Below, piece after piece: positions 8,779 through 17,650 of a stretch of 64,000 nucleotides of DNA. The notes below the pieces were generated by a model. It was not told where the DNA came from. It saw only the letters and a program-made list of their open reading frames with translations, and did not search any database. The translations under genes were made by a program, and so were the position numbers. This DNA is from Polaribacter pectinis (lineage in GTDB: Bacteria; Bacteroidota; Bacteroidia; Flavobacteriales; Flavobacteriaceae), in the NCBI RefSeq assembly GCF_014352875.1, contig NZ_CP060695.1:961501-1025500 (forward strand), in the 5' to 3' direction. How positions within the stretch are numbered: the first letter of the stretch is position 1; each line of letters begins with the position of its first letter.

Positions 8779-9297
8779 TTACTTATTTTTCTTGTCTTTC
8801 GAAAAAGTATCTGCTAAATCAGACAATTTGTTGATATCTATATTTCCTGTTAAAGAAATGATTACAGAATCTACATCCTCTTTCGTTTTTTTGTTTACAC
8901 CTTTTACAAACATTAAAACTTCACTAACATAATCTTTGTTTTTACCAGTTTTCATGTAAATTTTAACTCTAGAATCATCGCTTTTTACACGCATAAATTC
9001 TGTTAAGTTTTGTGTTTTAATGGCTGTTTTTACCATTACATCCATTTGGTTTGCAATACCTGCATCGTCTGTAGAAAATACTTTTAGTTCTTTTAATTCT
9101 TGAATCATTTCAAAAACCTTAAGTGTTTCATTATCTTCTATTTTTACATTTTTGAATTTAGAGATCATTTCAAAAGCATCTTTGGTAACTACTACCACAT
9201 CTACTCCATCCATATCTTCTAATTTATCGAAAAATGACTGTGCGCTTGTTACCATTGGAGTAACTATTAACGCTATTAATAATATTATTTTTTTCAT
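8779..9297 (-). CDS. DUF4252 domain secreted protein
   Basis: 172 residues. A cleavable signal peptide (MKKIILLIALIVTPMVTSAQ) lacks a lipobox, unlike its downstream paralogue. The DUF4252 region covers about residues 25-165, including VVVVTKDAFEMISKF and RVKIYMKTGKNKDYVSEVL. The protein is probably periplasmic and its biochemical role is unknown. It lies 40 bases after the stop of the membrane protein at 9338, in the same transcription unit as the sigma factor. Confidence 0.82.
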   Translation of the reverse strand: MKKIILLIALIVTPMVTSAQSFFDKLEDMDGVDVVVVTKDAFEMISKFKNVKIEDNETLKVFEMIQELKELKVFSTDDAGIANQMDVMVKTAIKTQNLTEFMRVKSDDSRVKIYMKTGKNKDYVSEVLMFVKGVNKKTKEDVDSVIISLTGNIDINKLSDLADTFSKDKKNK

Positions 9298-9337
9298 AAT
9301 TTCTGTGTTTACTTGGTTTATTTAACTTTTACTTGGT

Positions 9338-9760
9338 TTATTTTAATATTTTGTTAACTGTGTTTTCATATGTGTATAAAGTTGCTACTGCTTGTTCTCC
9401 TTTTTGAAGATTGGTAGATAACAACTTTAAAGCATTACTTACTTGTTCAAACTTCTTTTCTGCTTGGTGTTTTTTGTATTGTTCGTTTCCGATAAACACA
9501 CTAAATAAAAGCATTATAGACGCTGCTACAGATAACCATTTAAAGTTTCTCTTTTTAGATTTCTTTGGTTCTAACTGAATGGTTTTTGTAAACGTTTCAT
9601 CTTTTGCTGCTTCAAAATAATTAAACATATATGAATACTCTTGCAAGTGCTGTGCCACATTACCTTCTTTAAAATAGTTTTTTAAGGTTGTTTCTTCTTG
9701 CAATGAAGTTTCTGCGTTTAAATATTTTTCTACTAATTTTTCTATGTTAGCTAACTCCAT
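9338..9760 (-). CDS. Single-span membrane protein, candidate anti-sigma factor
   Basis: 140 residues. A cytoplasmic helical N-terminal part of about 75 residues precedes one transmembrane segment (WLSVAASIMLLFSVFIG, about 75-91). A coiled-coil-like tail follows (AEKKFEQVSNALKLLSTNLQKG). Its start overlaps the last 14 bases of the ECF sigma factor gene, so the two are translationally coupled. Position and topology fit an anti-sigma factor, but I see no clear zinc anti-sigma (HxxxCxxC) motif. The role is inferred from context only. Confidence 0.75.
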   Translation of the reverse strand: MELANIEKLVEKYLNAETSLQEETTLKNYFKEGNVAQHLQEYSYMFNYFEAAKDETFTKTIQLEPKKSKKRNFKWLSVAASIMLLFSVFIGNEQYKKHQAEKKFEQVSNALKLLSTNLQKGEQAVATLYTYENTVNKILK

Positions 9761-10256
9761 AGTTGTGTTTTTTAATTAATTCTTCTCTAATTGTTTTTCT
9801 TGCTCTAGACAAGGCTACTCTAACTGCAGTTGGTTTCATATCTACCATTTTGCAGATCTCATCAAAATCATATTGTTCAATGTCTCTTAATTGAATAATA
9901 ATTTTTTGTTGTTCTGGTAAGTTTTCTATCAATTGGTGTACTTGGTTTACACTGTCTTGATGTTCTATTTTCTTATCCAGAGCTGTTTCTTTCTCTTTGT
10001 AATTGCTATGTACTAATGTTAAGTTACTTGCTTGTTTAGATTTTAGTCTGTCATAACAATAATTCTTTGTCATGGTCATAGCAAAAGCTTCAACATTTTT
10101 ATAATCAGCAATTTTTTCTTTGCTTTTCCACAGTTTAAAAAGGAGTTCTTGTGTAGCATCTTCAGCTTCTTCTCTAGAAACTAACAATCTTTTTGCTAGA
10201 CGAAAGACCTTATCTTTAAACGGTAAAACCACTTTTAAAAAGTCTGATTGGTTCAT
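9747..10256 (-). CDS. ECF subfamily RNA polymerase sigma factor
   Basis: 169 residues. Sigma region 2 is about residues 10-77 (KVFRLAKRLL, EEAEDATQELLFKLW, MTKNYCYDRL). Region 4 is about 108-162 (IENLPEQQKIIIQLRDIEQY, then CKMVDMKPTAVRVALSRARK). The protein directs core polymerase to a specific promoter set, probably in response to envelope conditions given the membrane and secreted partners downstream. It heads a four-gene operon ending at the 8118-8150 terminator and diverges from the S41 pair at 10424. Confidence 0.93.
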   Translation of the reverse strand: MNQSDFLKVVLPFKDKVFRLAKRLLVSREEAEDATQELLFKLWKSKEKIADYKNVEAFAMTMTKNYCYDRLKSKQASNLTLVHSNYKEKETALDKKIEHQDSVNQVHQLIENLPEQQKIIIQLRDIEQYDFDEICKMVDMKPTAVRVALSRARKTIREELIKKHNYGVS

Positions 10257-10423
10257 TTTCTTTGGTTGATTATTTTTGTAAACTCTAAATTTTTATCTTT
10301 CTTTTTATCGGGTTTACATAATTACGACGAACAACAATATATTTTGTTACAACATATTTTAAAAATAATACTATTTCTATTTATATTGCGTTAGTTTTAC
10401 TATAAAGATTCATAAAAATATAC

Positions 10424-11875
10424 ATGAAAAACGTTTTTAAAATAGCTGCAATTCTTTTTATAACTTCATTTTTTTTTAATTGTTCTAAAGATTATGAAGT
10501 TCCAGACAATTTAATTGTTCATGATTTTGTTTGGAAAGGTTTAAACGCATACTATTTACATCAAGATCAAATAGAAGATTTATCTGATAGGCGTTTTAAT
10601 TCTGATCAAGAATTAAATGCTTATCTAAGTGGATTTCCAGATTACAACACACTGTTTTCTAGTTTGCTTATAAATACGGATGCAAAATCGACTTTAATTG
10701 AAGATTACACCAATTTAGACGAAATTCCTTTAAGAAATTCTTTAACTAACGGAATGGAATTCGGAATAATAGCAGAACCTGGTAGCATGAATAATGTTTT
10801 AGCATATGTTTCTCTTATTTTACCAAATTCTGATGCTACTACAAAAAATATTGAAAGAGGTGAATTTTTTCATGCTGTAAATGGTATACAATTAACTAAA
10901 GATAATTTTTTAGATTTGTTATATCCAACAACTGCAACATTAACTTTAGAAATGGCAGATTTTAATGGAACTACAGTTACACCAAATCTTAAACAAGTTA
11001 CTTTAGAAAGATTAGATTATGAACATTCGGCTATCTTTCTAGAAAAAACTTTTACTTCTGGAGCAAACAATATTGGCTATTTAGTTTATAATAATGATTT
11101 TTCTAGAAATTACATAAACGATTTAAACGAGACATTTTTAAGTTTTAAAAATCAATCTGTTAATGAATTAGTTTTAGATTTAAGATATAATATTGGTGGA
11201 GGAAGTTTTGCTAAAAATATATCGCAAATTGCTGCTATGATAACTGGGCAGTTTACAGATGAAGTTGTTATAAAAGAAGAATGGAATACAAAAGCACAAC
11301 CTTGGTTTTTGGCAAATCAGCCAGATTCTTTGGTAACCAAGTTTCCATTAAAGCTAAATAAAACAGCAAACATTAATAGCTTGAATTTATCGGATGTTTA
11401 TATTATTTTAAATGGAAATAATTTTACAGGTTCTTCTGCTATAGAATTATTAATTAATAGCTTAAGACCTCATATAAACGTTCATGTTATTGGTAATTCT
11501 ACTAGCGGAAATAATACTGGTTCAATAACTTTATACAATTCTGAAGATTACGATTTTGCTAATAGAAATGAAACTCATACTGTAGCTTTACAACCTATTG
11601 TGTTAAGTTTTCTAAATAAAAACGACGAAACATATGAAAACGGATTTACACCCAACGTAGATTTATGTGCAAATGAGAATATTTTAAATTTAGGAGTTTT
11701 TGGAGAAACATCTGACCCGATTTTAAACCGTGTTTTAAATTATGTTTCAACCGGTAATGTTGGTAGTTCTACTTGTAATTCTTCCGATTTAGAGTTTATT
11801 TATAACAGTATTAATGCACAAAGAGAAACTGATAAAGGTGTATTTATCAAACAAAATTTACCAAATACCAATTAA
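10424..11875 (+). CDS. S41-family peptidase-like lipoprotein, catalytic lysine missing
   Basis: 483 residues with an SPII signal (ITSFFFNC, lipobox cysteine about 20). It has the S41/tail-specific protease layout: a PDZ-like region, then DLRYNIGGG, then the nucleophile region. Aligned with its neighbour at 11877, the nucleophile serine is kept (S338 in GSSAIE). The general-base lysine 25 residues later is Asn363 (SGNNTGS against VGKQVGS). S41 enzymes use a Ser-Lys dyad, so this copy is probably inactive or altered. It may act as a binding or regulatory partner of the adjacent paralogue. One base separates its stop from the next ATG. Confidence 0.85.
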   Translation: MKNVFKIAAILFITSFFFNCSKDYEVPDNLIVHDFVWKGLNAYYLHQDQIEDLSDRRFNSDQELNAYLSGFPDYNTLFSSLLINTDAKSTLIEDYTNLDEIPLRNSLTNGMEFGIIAEPGSMNNVLAYVSLILPNSDATTKNIERGEFFHAVNGIQLTKDNFLDLLYPTTATLTLEMADFNGTTVTPNLKQVTLERLDYEHSAIFLEKTFTSGANNIGYLVYNNDFSRNYINDLNETFLSFKNQSVNELVLDLRYNIGGGSFAKNISQIAAMITGQFTDEVVIKEEWNTKAQPWFLANQPDSLVTKFPLKLNKTANINSLNLSDVYIILNGNNFTGSSAIELLINSLRPHINVHVIGNSTSGNNTGSITLYNSEDYDFANRNETHTVALQPIVLSFLNKNDETYENGFTPNVDLCANENILNLGVFGETSDPILNRVLNYVSTGNVGSSTCNSSDLEFIYNSINAQRETDKGVFIKQNLPNTN

Positions 11876-11876
11876 T

Positions 11877-13349
11877 ATGAAAAAAATTATACAATTAAGC
11901 ATACTAACTTTTTTACTTTTAATTGCATCTTGTACAAAAAGTGATTCTGAAGATGTCATTGAACCAGTTGTAAATGATGATATCAATTATTTTATTTGGA
12001 ATGGAATGAATGCTTACTATTTATGGCAGAAAGATGTTCCAGATTTAGCAGATAATAGATTTGCTACTTTTAGTGAGTTATATACTTACTTTAGAGGTTA
12101 TTCTTCACCAGAAAATGTTTTTGAAAGTTTGTTAAACAGACCAGCAGATCGTTTTTCTTGGATTGTTGATGATTATATTGAACTAGAAAACTCTTTCCAA
12201 GGAATTAATGTTAGTAACGGAATGGAGTTTGGATTAAAAAGATATAATAATAGTGCTGTAAATATTTATGGTTATGTACGTTATGTAATACCAAATTCAG
12301 ATGCTGCAGCTAAAGGAATAAAACGTGGAATGCTTTTTAACGCAGTTAACGGAACTCAATTAACAGATAGTAATTACACTAGTTTATTGTTTGGAAATTC
12401 TACAAATTATACAGCAGAGTTTGCAGATTATAATAATGGGAATCCAATTTCTAACGGTACTTCTGTTAATTTAAATAAAACTCAACTTCAAGAAAATCCT
12501 GTGGCAATTTCTAAAGTGATTACAGATGGAAATAAAAAAATAGGATATTTATTATACAATCAATTTGCAAGTACTTATGACAGGCAATTAAATGCCGCTT
12601 TTGCTAATTTTAAAGCTGCAAATGTAGATGAATTAATTATAGATTTACGTTACAATGGTGGTGGTTCTGTTAGAACGTCAACCTATTTAGGAGGTATGAT
12701 AACTGGTCAATTTAACGGACAATTATATTCTAAAGAAATTTGGAATGAAAAAGTACAAGATGCTGTTTCTGCGGATAGGTTTTTAAATAACTTTACAGAT
12801 GAAATTAAAAATACCGACCAAAATGGTAATGTAGTTGTACAGGAAAATATTAATAGTTTAAATTTAAATAGCGTTTATTTTATTGTTTCTGGTAGTACTG
12901 CATCTGCATCAGAATTGGTTATTAATGCTTTAAGTGCTTATATTGATGTGAAACTAGTTGGAACAAAAACTGTTGGTAAACAAGTAGGTTCTATTACATT
13001 ATATGATTCTGAAGATTTACAAAGAGATGGAAATAATTTAAACCCAGATCATAGATACGCAATGCAGCCCATTGTTTTAGAAATTTCTAACAAGAACGGC
13101 CAAAATAATCCAAATGGTTATACACCAGGTTCGGTTACAAGTCCAGGAATTGCATTAGCTGAAGATTATGGTAATTTAGGTGTTTTAGGAGAACGATCAG
13201 ATCCTTTATTGGATAGAACTCTTACTTATATTTCTACTGGATCTAAAGGGAATTTTAGTCAAAAAAGTGTTGAATATTCTGAAATTTATAATTCTAAATT
13301 AGCAACACCTGCAAGTAACAACATGTATGTTAAAGTTTTAAAGAAATAA
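11877..13349 (+). CDS. S41-family C-terminal processing peptidase lipoprotein
   Basis: 490 residues from the ATG at 11877. A longer in-frame start at 11814 lies inside the previous gene and hides the signal peptide. The lipobox is LLIASC. A PDZ-like segment and DLRYNGGGSV precede the nucleophile motif GSTASASE (S343). The general-base lysine K368 (VGKQVG) lies exactly 25 residues later, as in Tsp/CtpA enzymes. It should be an active envelope-anchored serine protease. It shares strong similarity with the preceding gene over the whole length, so the pair arose by tandem duplication. A strong terminator follows at 13376. Confidence 0.9.
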   Translation: MKKIIQLSILTFLLLIASCTKSDSEDVIEPVVNDDINYFIWNGMNAYYLWQKDVPDLADNRFATFSELYTYFRGYSSPENVFESLLNRPADRFSWIVDDYIELENSFQGINVSNGMEFGLKRYNNSAVNIYGYVRYVIPNSDAAAKGIKRGMLFNAVNGTQLTDSNYTSLLFGNSTNYTAEFADYNNGNPISNGTSVNLNKTQLQENPVAISKVITDGNKKIGYLLYNQFASTYDRQLNAAFANFKAANVDELIIDLRYNGGGSVRTSTYLGGMITGQFNGQLYSKEIWNEKVQDAVSADRFLNNFTDEIKNTDQNGNVVVQENINSLNLNSVYFIVSGSTASASELVINALSAYIDVKLVGTKTVGKQVGSITLYDSEDLQRDGNNLNPDHRYAMQPIVLEISNKNGQNNPNGYTPGSVTSPGIALAEDYGNLGVLGERSDPLLDRTLTYISTGSKGNFSQKSVEYSEIYNSKLATPASNNMYVKVLKK

Positions 13350-13375
13350 AACTTTAATTAACTTCTAAAAATATA

Positions 13376-13404
13376 AAATCCAGCTTTTGCTGGATTTTTT
13401 TTTT
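13376..13404 (+). terminator. Intrinsic terminator of the S41 pair
   Basis: AAATCCAGC (13376-13384) and GCTGGATTT (13389-13397) pair around a TTTT loop, followed by an uninterrupted T run to 13404. Confidence 0.9.
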
Positions 13405-13483
13405 ACAATAAACTCATTTGATTATTCGAATTTTCCTCTTCTTCATTCGGAATTTTTAACTCAAATTCTTTAATCTATATTTT

Positions 13484-13510
13484 TTGGATTTTATTATTTA
13501 AATAGTTTTA
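13484..13510 (+). promoter_or_regulatory. Possible promoter upstream of the structured element
   Basis: TTG (13484-13486), 16 bases, then TAGTTTTA (13503-13510), an imperfect TAnnTTTG. The spacing is slightly short. It would start a transcript just before the structured element at 13541. Confidence 0.35.
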
Positions 13511-13540
13511 TGCTTCAATAATTAAAAAAAAGTTGGCAAA

Positions 13541-13625
13541 CAAGCCTAGCCCTGATTGTAGCATTTGTTTGAGCTCTTTTTTCTTTTTTGAAAAAAAGCG
13601 AGTGCGAAAAGCAGGAAATAGCTTC
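13541..13625 (+). ncRNA. Candidate structured RNA element (AGCCCTGAT...AGCAGGAAATAGC)
   Basis: The segment folds as one long interrupted hairpin. The pairs are AAGC (13542-13545) with GCTT (13621-13624), CCTG (13551-13554) with CAGG (13612-13615), GCA (13561-13563) with TGC (13603-13605), CTC (13574-13576) with GAG (13600-13602), and six T plus C (13577-13583) with G plus six A (13590-13596). Its GC content exceeds the flanks. From memory I associate the AGCCCTGAT and GCAGGA segments with a recurrent flavobacterial intergenic element, but could not check this. A 61-codon frame starting at 13533 crosses it and looks spurious. Confidence 0.5.
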
Positions 13626-13634
13626 AAAAAAAAC

Positions 13635-14603
13635 TTAAATATTCAAGTTTTCTACATCTTCTATTCCTTCTTCAATTTCTTGATCTGTAAGAATATCTGG
13701 TCTAAATTCACTCATTAATTCTTCTCGTTTAGACTTGGCATATTTAAATCCAGATTTCCACCATTTGCGCATTAAATTTTGATCAAAAACCAATGAATTT
13801 GTTGTTAGAACAGTTGGTGTATAATATAAGTTTAGTTTTACATTTTTGTTGTTAGCTGCCAATTTACCAATGGTAATATTGTGTCTTTCTACGTGTGTTA
13901 ACATAAAATCGAAGACATCAAACAGCAAAGAAAACGGATTTTTAGAATGCAATCTGTTTATTTGGGTTACTTCTGTTTCTAGAATAATGGCATCAATTTC
14001 TGTTGCTCCTCTTAAAATGGCTTCTCTAATTGGCACCAAAGAACCAAAACCTCCATCTGCATATTGGCAATGATCTTTTTCTAACAAACTCATAAAAGGA
14101 ACGTAGTTGCAAGAACCCCAAATCCAATCGCAAAAGTCTTCGTAAGTACAATCTTGTATAGATTTATATTCAATTTGGTTTGCCGTTAAATTAGAAACGG
14201 TCACCACAACTTCTTTGTTGGCAGCTCTAATCTTAACATACATTTCTTTGGTAATCTTATTTTTGATTAAGCTTCTTAAGTTTTTACTTTCTCCAAAAGT
14301 TTTTCTACCGTTTAAGAAGTTCCAAAAAGTATTTAAATGGTTGATGCTTATAATTTTTTCGCCAGCAACTTTTTTAATTGTAAACGGATTGTTACTAAAA
14401 ATGGTTTCTTGATTTACGTTTGTGTATAATTCTTTTAACTCATCTAACATACCTAAAGCTAAGTGAGAAACCATTAAACTTCCTGTAGAAGTTCCTAAAA
14501 ACAAATCATATGTATTTCCTTCATTTTTCATAAGGTATTGTGCAACACCACCTGCAAACGCGCCTTTACTTCCACCTCCAGAAATTACCAATGCTTTCTT
14601 CAT
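13635..14603 (-). CDS. Patatin-like phospholipase
   Basis: 322 residues. The Ser-Asp dyad of patatins is clear. The oxyanion loop is GGGSKGAFAGG (9-19), the nucleophile elbow GTSTGS places S39, and YADGG supplies D183. Such enzymes hydrolyse acyl chains from phospholipids or other lipids. There is no signal peptide, so a cytoplasmic or membrane-associated role is likely. The C-terminal third contains an acidic tail (DQEIEEGIEDVENLNI). The gene diverges from the Asp-box lipoprotein at 14649 with a 45-base gap, and its 3' end lies 10 bases from the structured RNA element. Confidence 0.9.
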   Translation of the reverse strand: MKKALVISGGGSKGAFAGGVAQYLMKNEGNTYDLFLGTSTGSLMVSHLALGMLDELKELYTNVNQETIFSNNPFTIKKVAGEKIISINHLNTFWNFLNGRKTFGESKNLRSLIKNKITKEMYVKIRAANKEVVVTVSNLTANQIEYKSIQDCTYEDFCDWIWGSCNYVPFMSLLEKDHCQYADGGFGSLVPIREAILRGATEIDAIILETEVTQINRLHSKNPFSLLFDVFDFMLTHVERHNITIGKLAANNKNVKLNLYYTPTVLTTNSLVFDQNLMRKWWKSGFKYAKSKREELMSEFRPDILTDQEIEEGIEDVENLNI

Positions 14604-14648
14604 TATCTATTATGATTTGTTTACTTTAGTCGTATAAAAATATTAAAA

Positions 14649-15692
14649 ATGAAAAGAATAATCGTAATTATTTTTGCTTTCCTTTTTTTAATTTCTTGTA
14701 AGCAAGAATATATACCTAGAAATATAGAAAAAGTTACTATTAAAGAATATAAAATAGAGAGTACAAGTATTAGAGCAATTCAAGTAATAGATTCAGAAAC
14801 TGTATATTTTGCAGGTTCTAACGGAAATATTGGTTTTACAAAGAATGGCGGAAATTCATGGGAGAAAACAACTATTATGTATAAAGATTCCATAAAACCC
14901 GCTTTTAGAAGTCTTGCATTAAATAAAGAAGATTCTTTTGTTCTATCTGTTGGAAACCCTGCATTGTTGTATAAAATTACCGATAATGAAACGGAATTAG
15001 TTTATTCTGAAGAACACGTAAAAGTATTTTATGATTCTATGCATTTTTTTGATGATAACAAACACGGAATTGCAGTTGGAGATCCAACAGAAAATTGTGC
15101 CTCAATTATTCTTACTGAAGATGGAGGGAAAACTTGGAACAAAATTTCTTGTAATAATTTACCTGTTTTTGAAGACGGAGAAGCATTTTTTGCAGCAAGT
15201 AACACCAATATTAAAACAATTGGAAGTACAGTTTGGATTGCATCTGGAGGAAAAAAAGCAAGGGTTTTAAAATCTGATGATTTTGGGAAAACTTGGGCAA
15301 TTTATAATACGCCAATTATACAGGGAAATGGCCCACAAGGTATTTATTCTATTGATTTTGCTGATAAAAATAACGGAATTGTAATTGGTGGCGATTATTC
15401 TAAACCAGAAGAGAACAAAGCTAACAAAGCAATTACAATTGATGGTGGAAAAACTTGGACACTTCTTGCAGATGGTGAAAACCCAAACTACAAAAGTTGT
15501 GTGCAATACGTTCCAAATACAGATGGAAAAGAAGTTTTTGCGGTTGGAAAAACAGGAATTTCTTTCTCTAATAATGCTGGTAAAACTTGGAAAGAAGTTT
15601 CTAAAGATGGTTATTATTCCATTCAGTTTGTAGATAAAAACACAGCTTGGTTATCTGGAAATAATAAAATAGGCAAATTGCTTTTAAAATAG
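14649..15692 (+). CDS. Asp-box (BNR) repeat beta-propeller lipoprotein
   Basis: 347 residues with lipobox FLISC (cysteine about 17). At least five Asp-box repeats are visible: NGGNSWEKT, DGGKTWNKI, DFGKTWAIY, DGGKTWTLL and NAGKTWKEV. They are spaced as in a sialidase-like or Ycf48-like propeller. Many Bacteroidota homologues are annotated only as oxidoreductases, and I see no catalytic residues that support an enzyme. It is probably a surface or periplasmic binding scaffold. The next gene starts 4 bases after its stop and pepT follows, so this is likely a three-gene unit. Confidence 0.8.
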   Translation: MKRIIVIIFAFLFLISCKQEYIPRNIEKVTIKEYKIESTSIRAIQVIDSETVYFAGSNGNIGFTKNGGNSWEKTTIMYKDSIKPAFRSLALNKEDSFVLSVGNPALLYKITDNETELVYSEEHVKVFYDSMHFFDDNKHGIAVGDPTENCASIILTEDGGKTWNKISCNNLPVFEDGEAFFAASNTNIKTIGSTVWIASGGKKARVLKSDDFGKTWAIYNTPIIQGNGPQGIYSIDFADKNNGIVIGGDYSKPEENKANKAITIDGGKTWTLLADGENPNYKSCVQYVPNTDGKEVFAVGKTGISFSNNAGKTWKEVSKDGYYSIQFVDKNTAWLSGNNKIGKLLLK

Positions 15693-15696
15693 ATTT

Positions 15697-16254
15697 ATGA
15701 AATATCTTATTATTAGCTTTTTTGCTATACTTCTACTCTTTTCTTGCCAAAAACAATCAGAAATTAGTAAGAGTTTTAATTGTGAATCTACAAGTTTTAA
15801 AAATTTAGAAGAAACTAAAGATGTAAAGAAACTTTTTACTCTTCAACTTCCTAAAAGCTGGAAAACAAACTTATATTATGATGAAACGCAATCATCTATT
15901 TATACAGCAGATACTACAAAACAATTAACAGAAACTTTACTTTTAGATGTTACTTTTATTAGAAATTCTATTAATTTTGATGAAGCTTTTAAATTGAAAC
16001 AAGAGCAAGAAAGTTTAGGAAAACAATTAATTCAAACTGAAGGTAAAGAAGTAATTTTATTAGATAAACCTTCTTATTACACCTTATCTAAAGGAAAAAA
16101 AGGCGTTTACAAATATGAAGTTTGTCAAGCTTTTATTAAATTAAACGAGCAAAACTTCATTTTAGCGAAAGCTGAAATTTATGGAGATTCTTTAGTAAAT
16201 AAAAGAATGTGTGAAGCAATTTCACTTATAGAAAATATAAAAATAAATCAATAA
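15697..16254 (+). CDS. Lipoprotein of unknown function
   Basis: 185 residues with SPII signal and lipobox LLFSC (cysteine about 17). The mature part resembles small PsbP/DUF1795-like domains in layout: LFTLQLPKSWKTNLYYDETQ, then a strand-rich region ending in AISLIENIKIN. That match is weak and I would not name a family. It sits tightly between the Asp-box lipoprotein and peptidase T and is probably co-transcribed with both. Confidence 0.7.
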   Translation: MKYLIISFFAILLLFSCQKQSEISKSFNCESTSFKNLEETKDVKKLFTLQLPKSWKTNLYYDETQSSIYTADTTKQLTETLLLDVTFIRNSINFDEAFKLKQEQESLGKQLIQTEGKEVILLDKPSYYTLSKGKKGVYKYEVCQAFIKLNEQNFILAKAEIYGDSLVNKRMCEAISLIENIKINQ

Positions 16255-16256
16255 AA

Positions 16257-17498
16257 ATGATTGATAAACAACATATTACAGACCGTTTTATTAAATACGT
16301 AAGAATAGATACAGAATCTGATCCTAACAACCCTGCATTTCCAAGTACAGAAAAACAATGGGATTTAGCGAAGATATTAGTTAAAGATTTAAAGAAAATA
16401 GGGTTAAAAGATGTCGATTTAGACGAAAACTGTTACATCATGGCAACATTGCCAAGTAATTTAGATTATGATGTACCAACAGTTGGTTTTGTTGCGCACA
16501 TTGATACAAGTCCAGATTTCACAGGAAAAAACGTGAATCCGCAAATAATTGAGAATTACCAAGGAAATGATATCATTTTAAATGAAGAAAAAAACATTAT
16601 TCTTTCACCAGATTATTTCGAAGATTTATTACAATACAAAGGTCAGACTTTAATTACCACAGATGGTACCACACTTTTAGGCGCAGATGACAAAGCTGGT
16701 GTTACTGAAATAGTAACTGCAATGGAATATTTAATAAATAATCCAGAGATAAAACATGGTAAAATTAGAATTTGTTTTACGCCAGATGAAGAAGTTGGTA
16801 AAGGAGCACATTTATTTGATGTAGAAAAATTTGCCGCAGAATGGGCATATACAATGGATGGAAGCCAAATTGGCGAACTAGAATACGAAAATTTTAACGC
16901 AGCTTCAGCAAAAATTACAATTACGGGTAAAATTGTGCATCCTGGTTATGCTAAAGGAAAAATGATTAACTCAATGCTAATTGCAAATGAATTTATAAGT
17001 GTAGTTCCCCCAGAAGAAGTTCCAGAAAAAACAACTGGTTATGAAGGTTTTTTCCATTTACATGATATGAATGGAAATGTAGAAGAAACTGTTTTGGAAT
17101 ACATTATTAGAGATCATGATTTAGATTTATTTGAAAAGCGTAAATATTTAATGCAAAAAATAGCATTCGATTTTAATGAACGTTTAGGTCAAGAACTGAT
17201 TAAGGTTGAAATTAAAAATCAATATTTTAATATGAAACAAAAAGTTGTACCTGTTATGCATATTGTAGATATTGTTGAAGAAGTAATGAAAGATATTGGT
17301 ATTACCCCGTTAATTAAACCAATTCGTGGCGGAACAGATGGTTCTCAACTTTCATATAAAGGTTTACCTTGTCCTAATATTTTTGCTGGAGGACATAATT
17401 TTCATGGACGTTTTGAGTATGTACCTGTAGAATCTATGATTAAAGCAACAGAAGTTATTGTTAAGGTTGCAGAAAAGGTATCAGAAAAATTTAAATAA
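16257..17498 (+). CDS. pepT: Peptidase T (tripeptide aminopeptidase)
   Basis: 413 residues, the normal family length. M20B hallmarks are present: first zinc ligand region AHIDTSPD (H81, D83), bridging aspartate in GADDKAG (D144) and catalytic and metal glutamates in PDEEVGKG (E178, E179). The C-terminal metal region is FAGGHNFHG. The enzyme removes the N-terminal residue from tripeptides in the cytoplasm. The start codon ATG lies two bases after the stop of the upstream lipoprotein gene, and a hairpin follows the stop. Confidence 0.95.
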   Translation: MIDKQHITDRFIKYVRIDTESDPNNPAFPSTEKQWDLAKILVKDLKKIGLKDVDLDENCYIMATLPSNLDYDVPTVGFVAHIDTSPDFTGKNVNPQIIENYQGNDIILNEEKNIILSPDYFEDLLQYKGQTLITTDGTTLLGADDKAGVTEIVTAMEYLINNPEIKHGKIRICFTPDEEVGKGAHLFDVEKFAAEWAYTMDGSQIGELEYENFNAASAKITITGKIVHPGYAKGKMINSMLIANEFISVVPPEEVPEKTTGYEGFFHLHDMNGNVEETVLEYIIRDHDLDLFEKRKYLMQKIAFDFNERLGQELIKVEIKNQYFNMKQKVVPVMHIVDIVEEVMKDIGITPLIKPIRGGTDGSQLSYKGLPCPNIFAGGHNFHGRFEYVPVESMIKATEVIVKVAEKVSEKFK

Positions 17499-17508
17499 GC
17501 ATAAAAAA

Positions 17509-17532
17509 AAGTCTCCAGTAAACTGAAGACTT
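17509..17532 (+). terminator. Hairpin after pepT
   Basis: AAGTCT-C-CAGT (17509-17519) pairs with ACTG-A-AGACTT (17522-17532) with one mismatch. An A run precedes it but only a weak T stretch follows, so it may serve the minus strand as well. Confidence 0.5.
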
Positions 17533-17650
17533 ATATCATAGCGTATGCTATATTAGCAAACTCATTAATAATAAAGCCCCTAATCTCTATTAAAAAAATA
17601 TTGTCTACAGCACAAATTTAGTCATTTTTATTTATATTTAGACATAAGTG

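Noticed and set aside
13533..13718. 61-codon plus-strand frame starting with TTG
   Set aside because: It crosses the structured RNA candidate and runs antisense into the patatin 3' end. Its composition (SSFFFFEKKRVRKAG) reflects the T/A-rich hairpin arms, not protein selection.
17538..17551. Second small hairpin after pepT (ATAGC with GCTAT)
   Set aside because: A five-base stem without a T run is within chance expectation in this AT-rich sequence.
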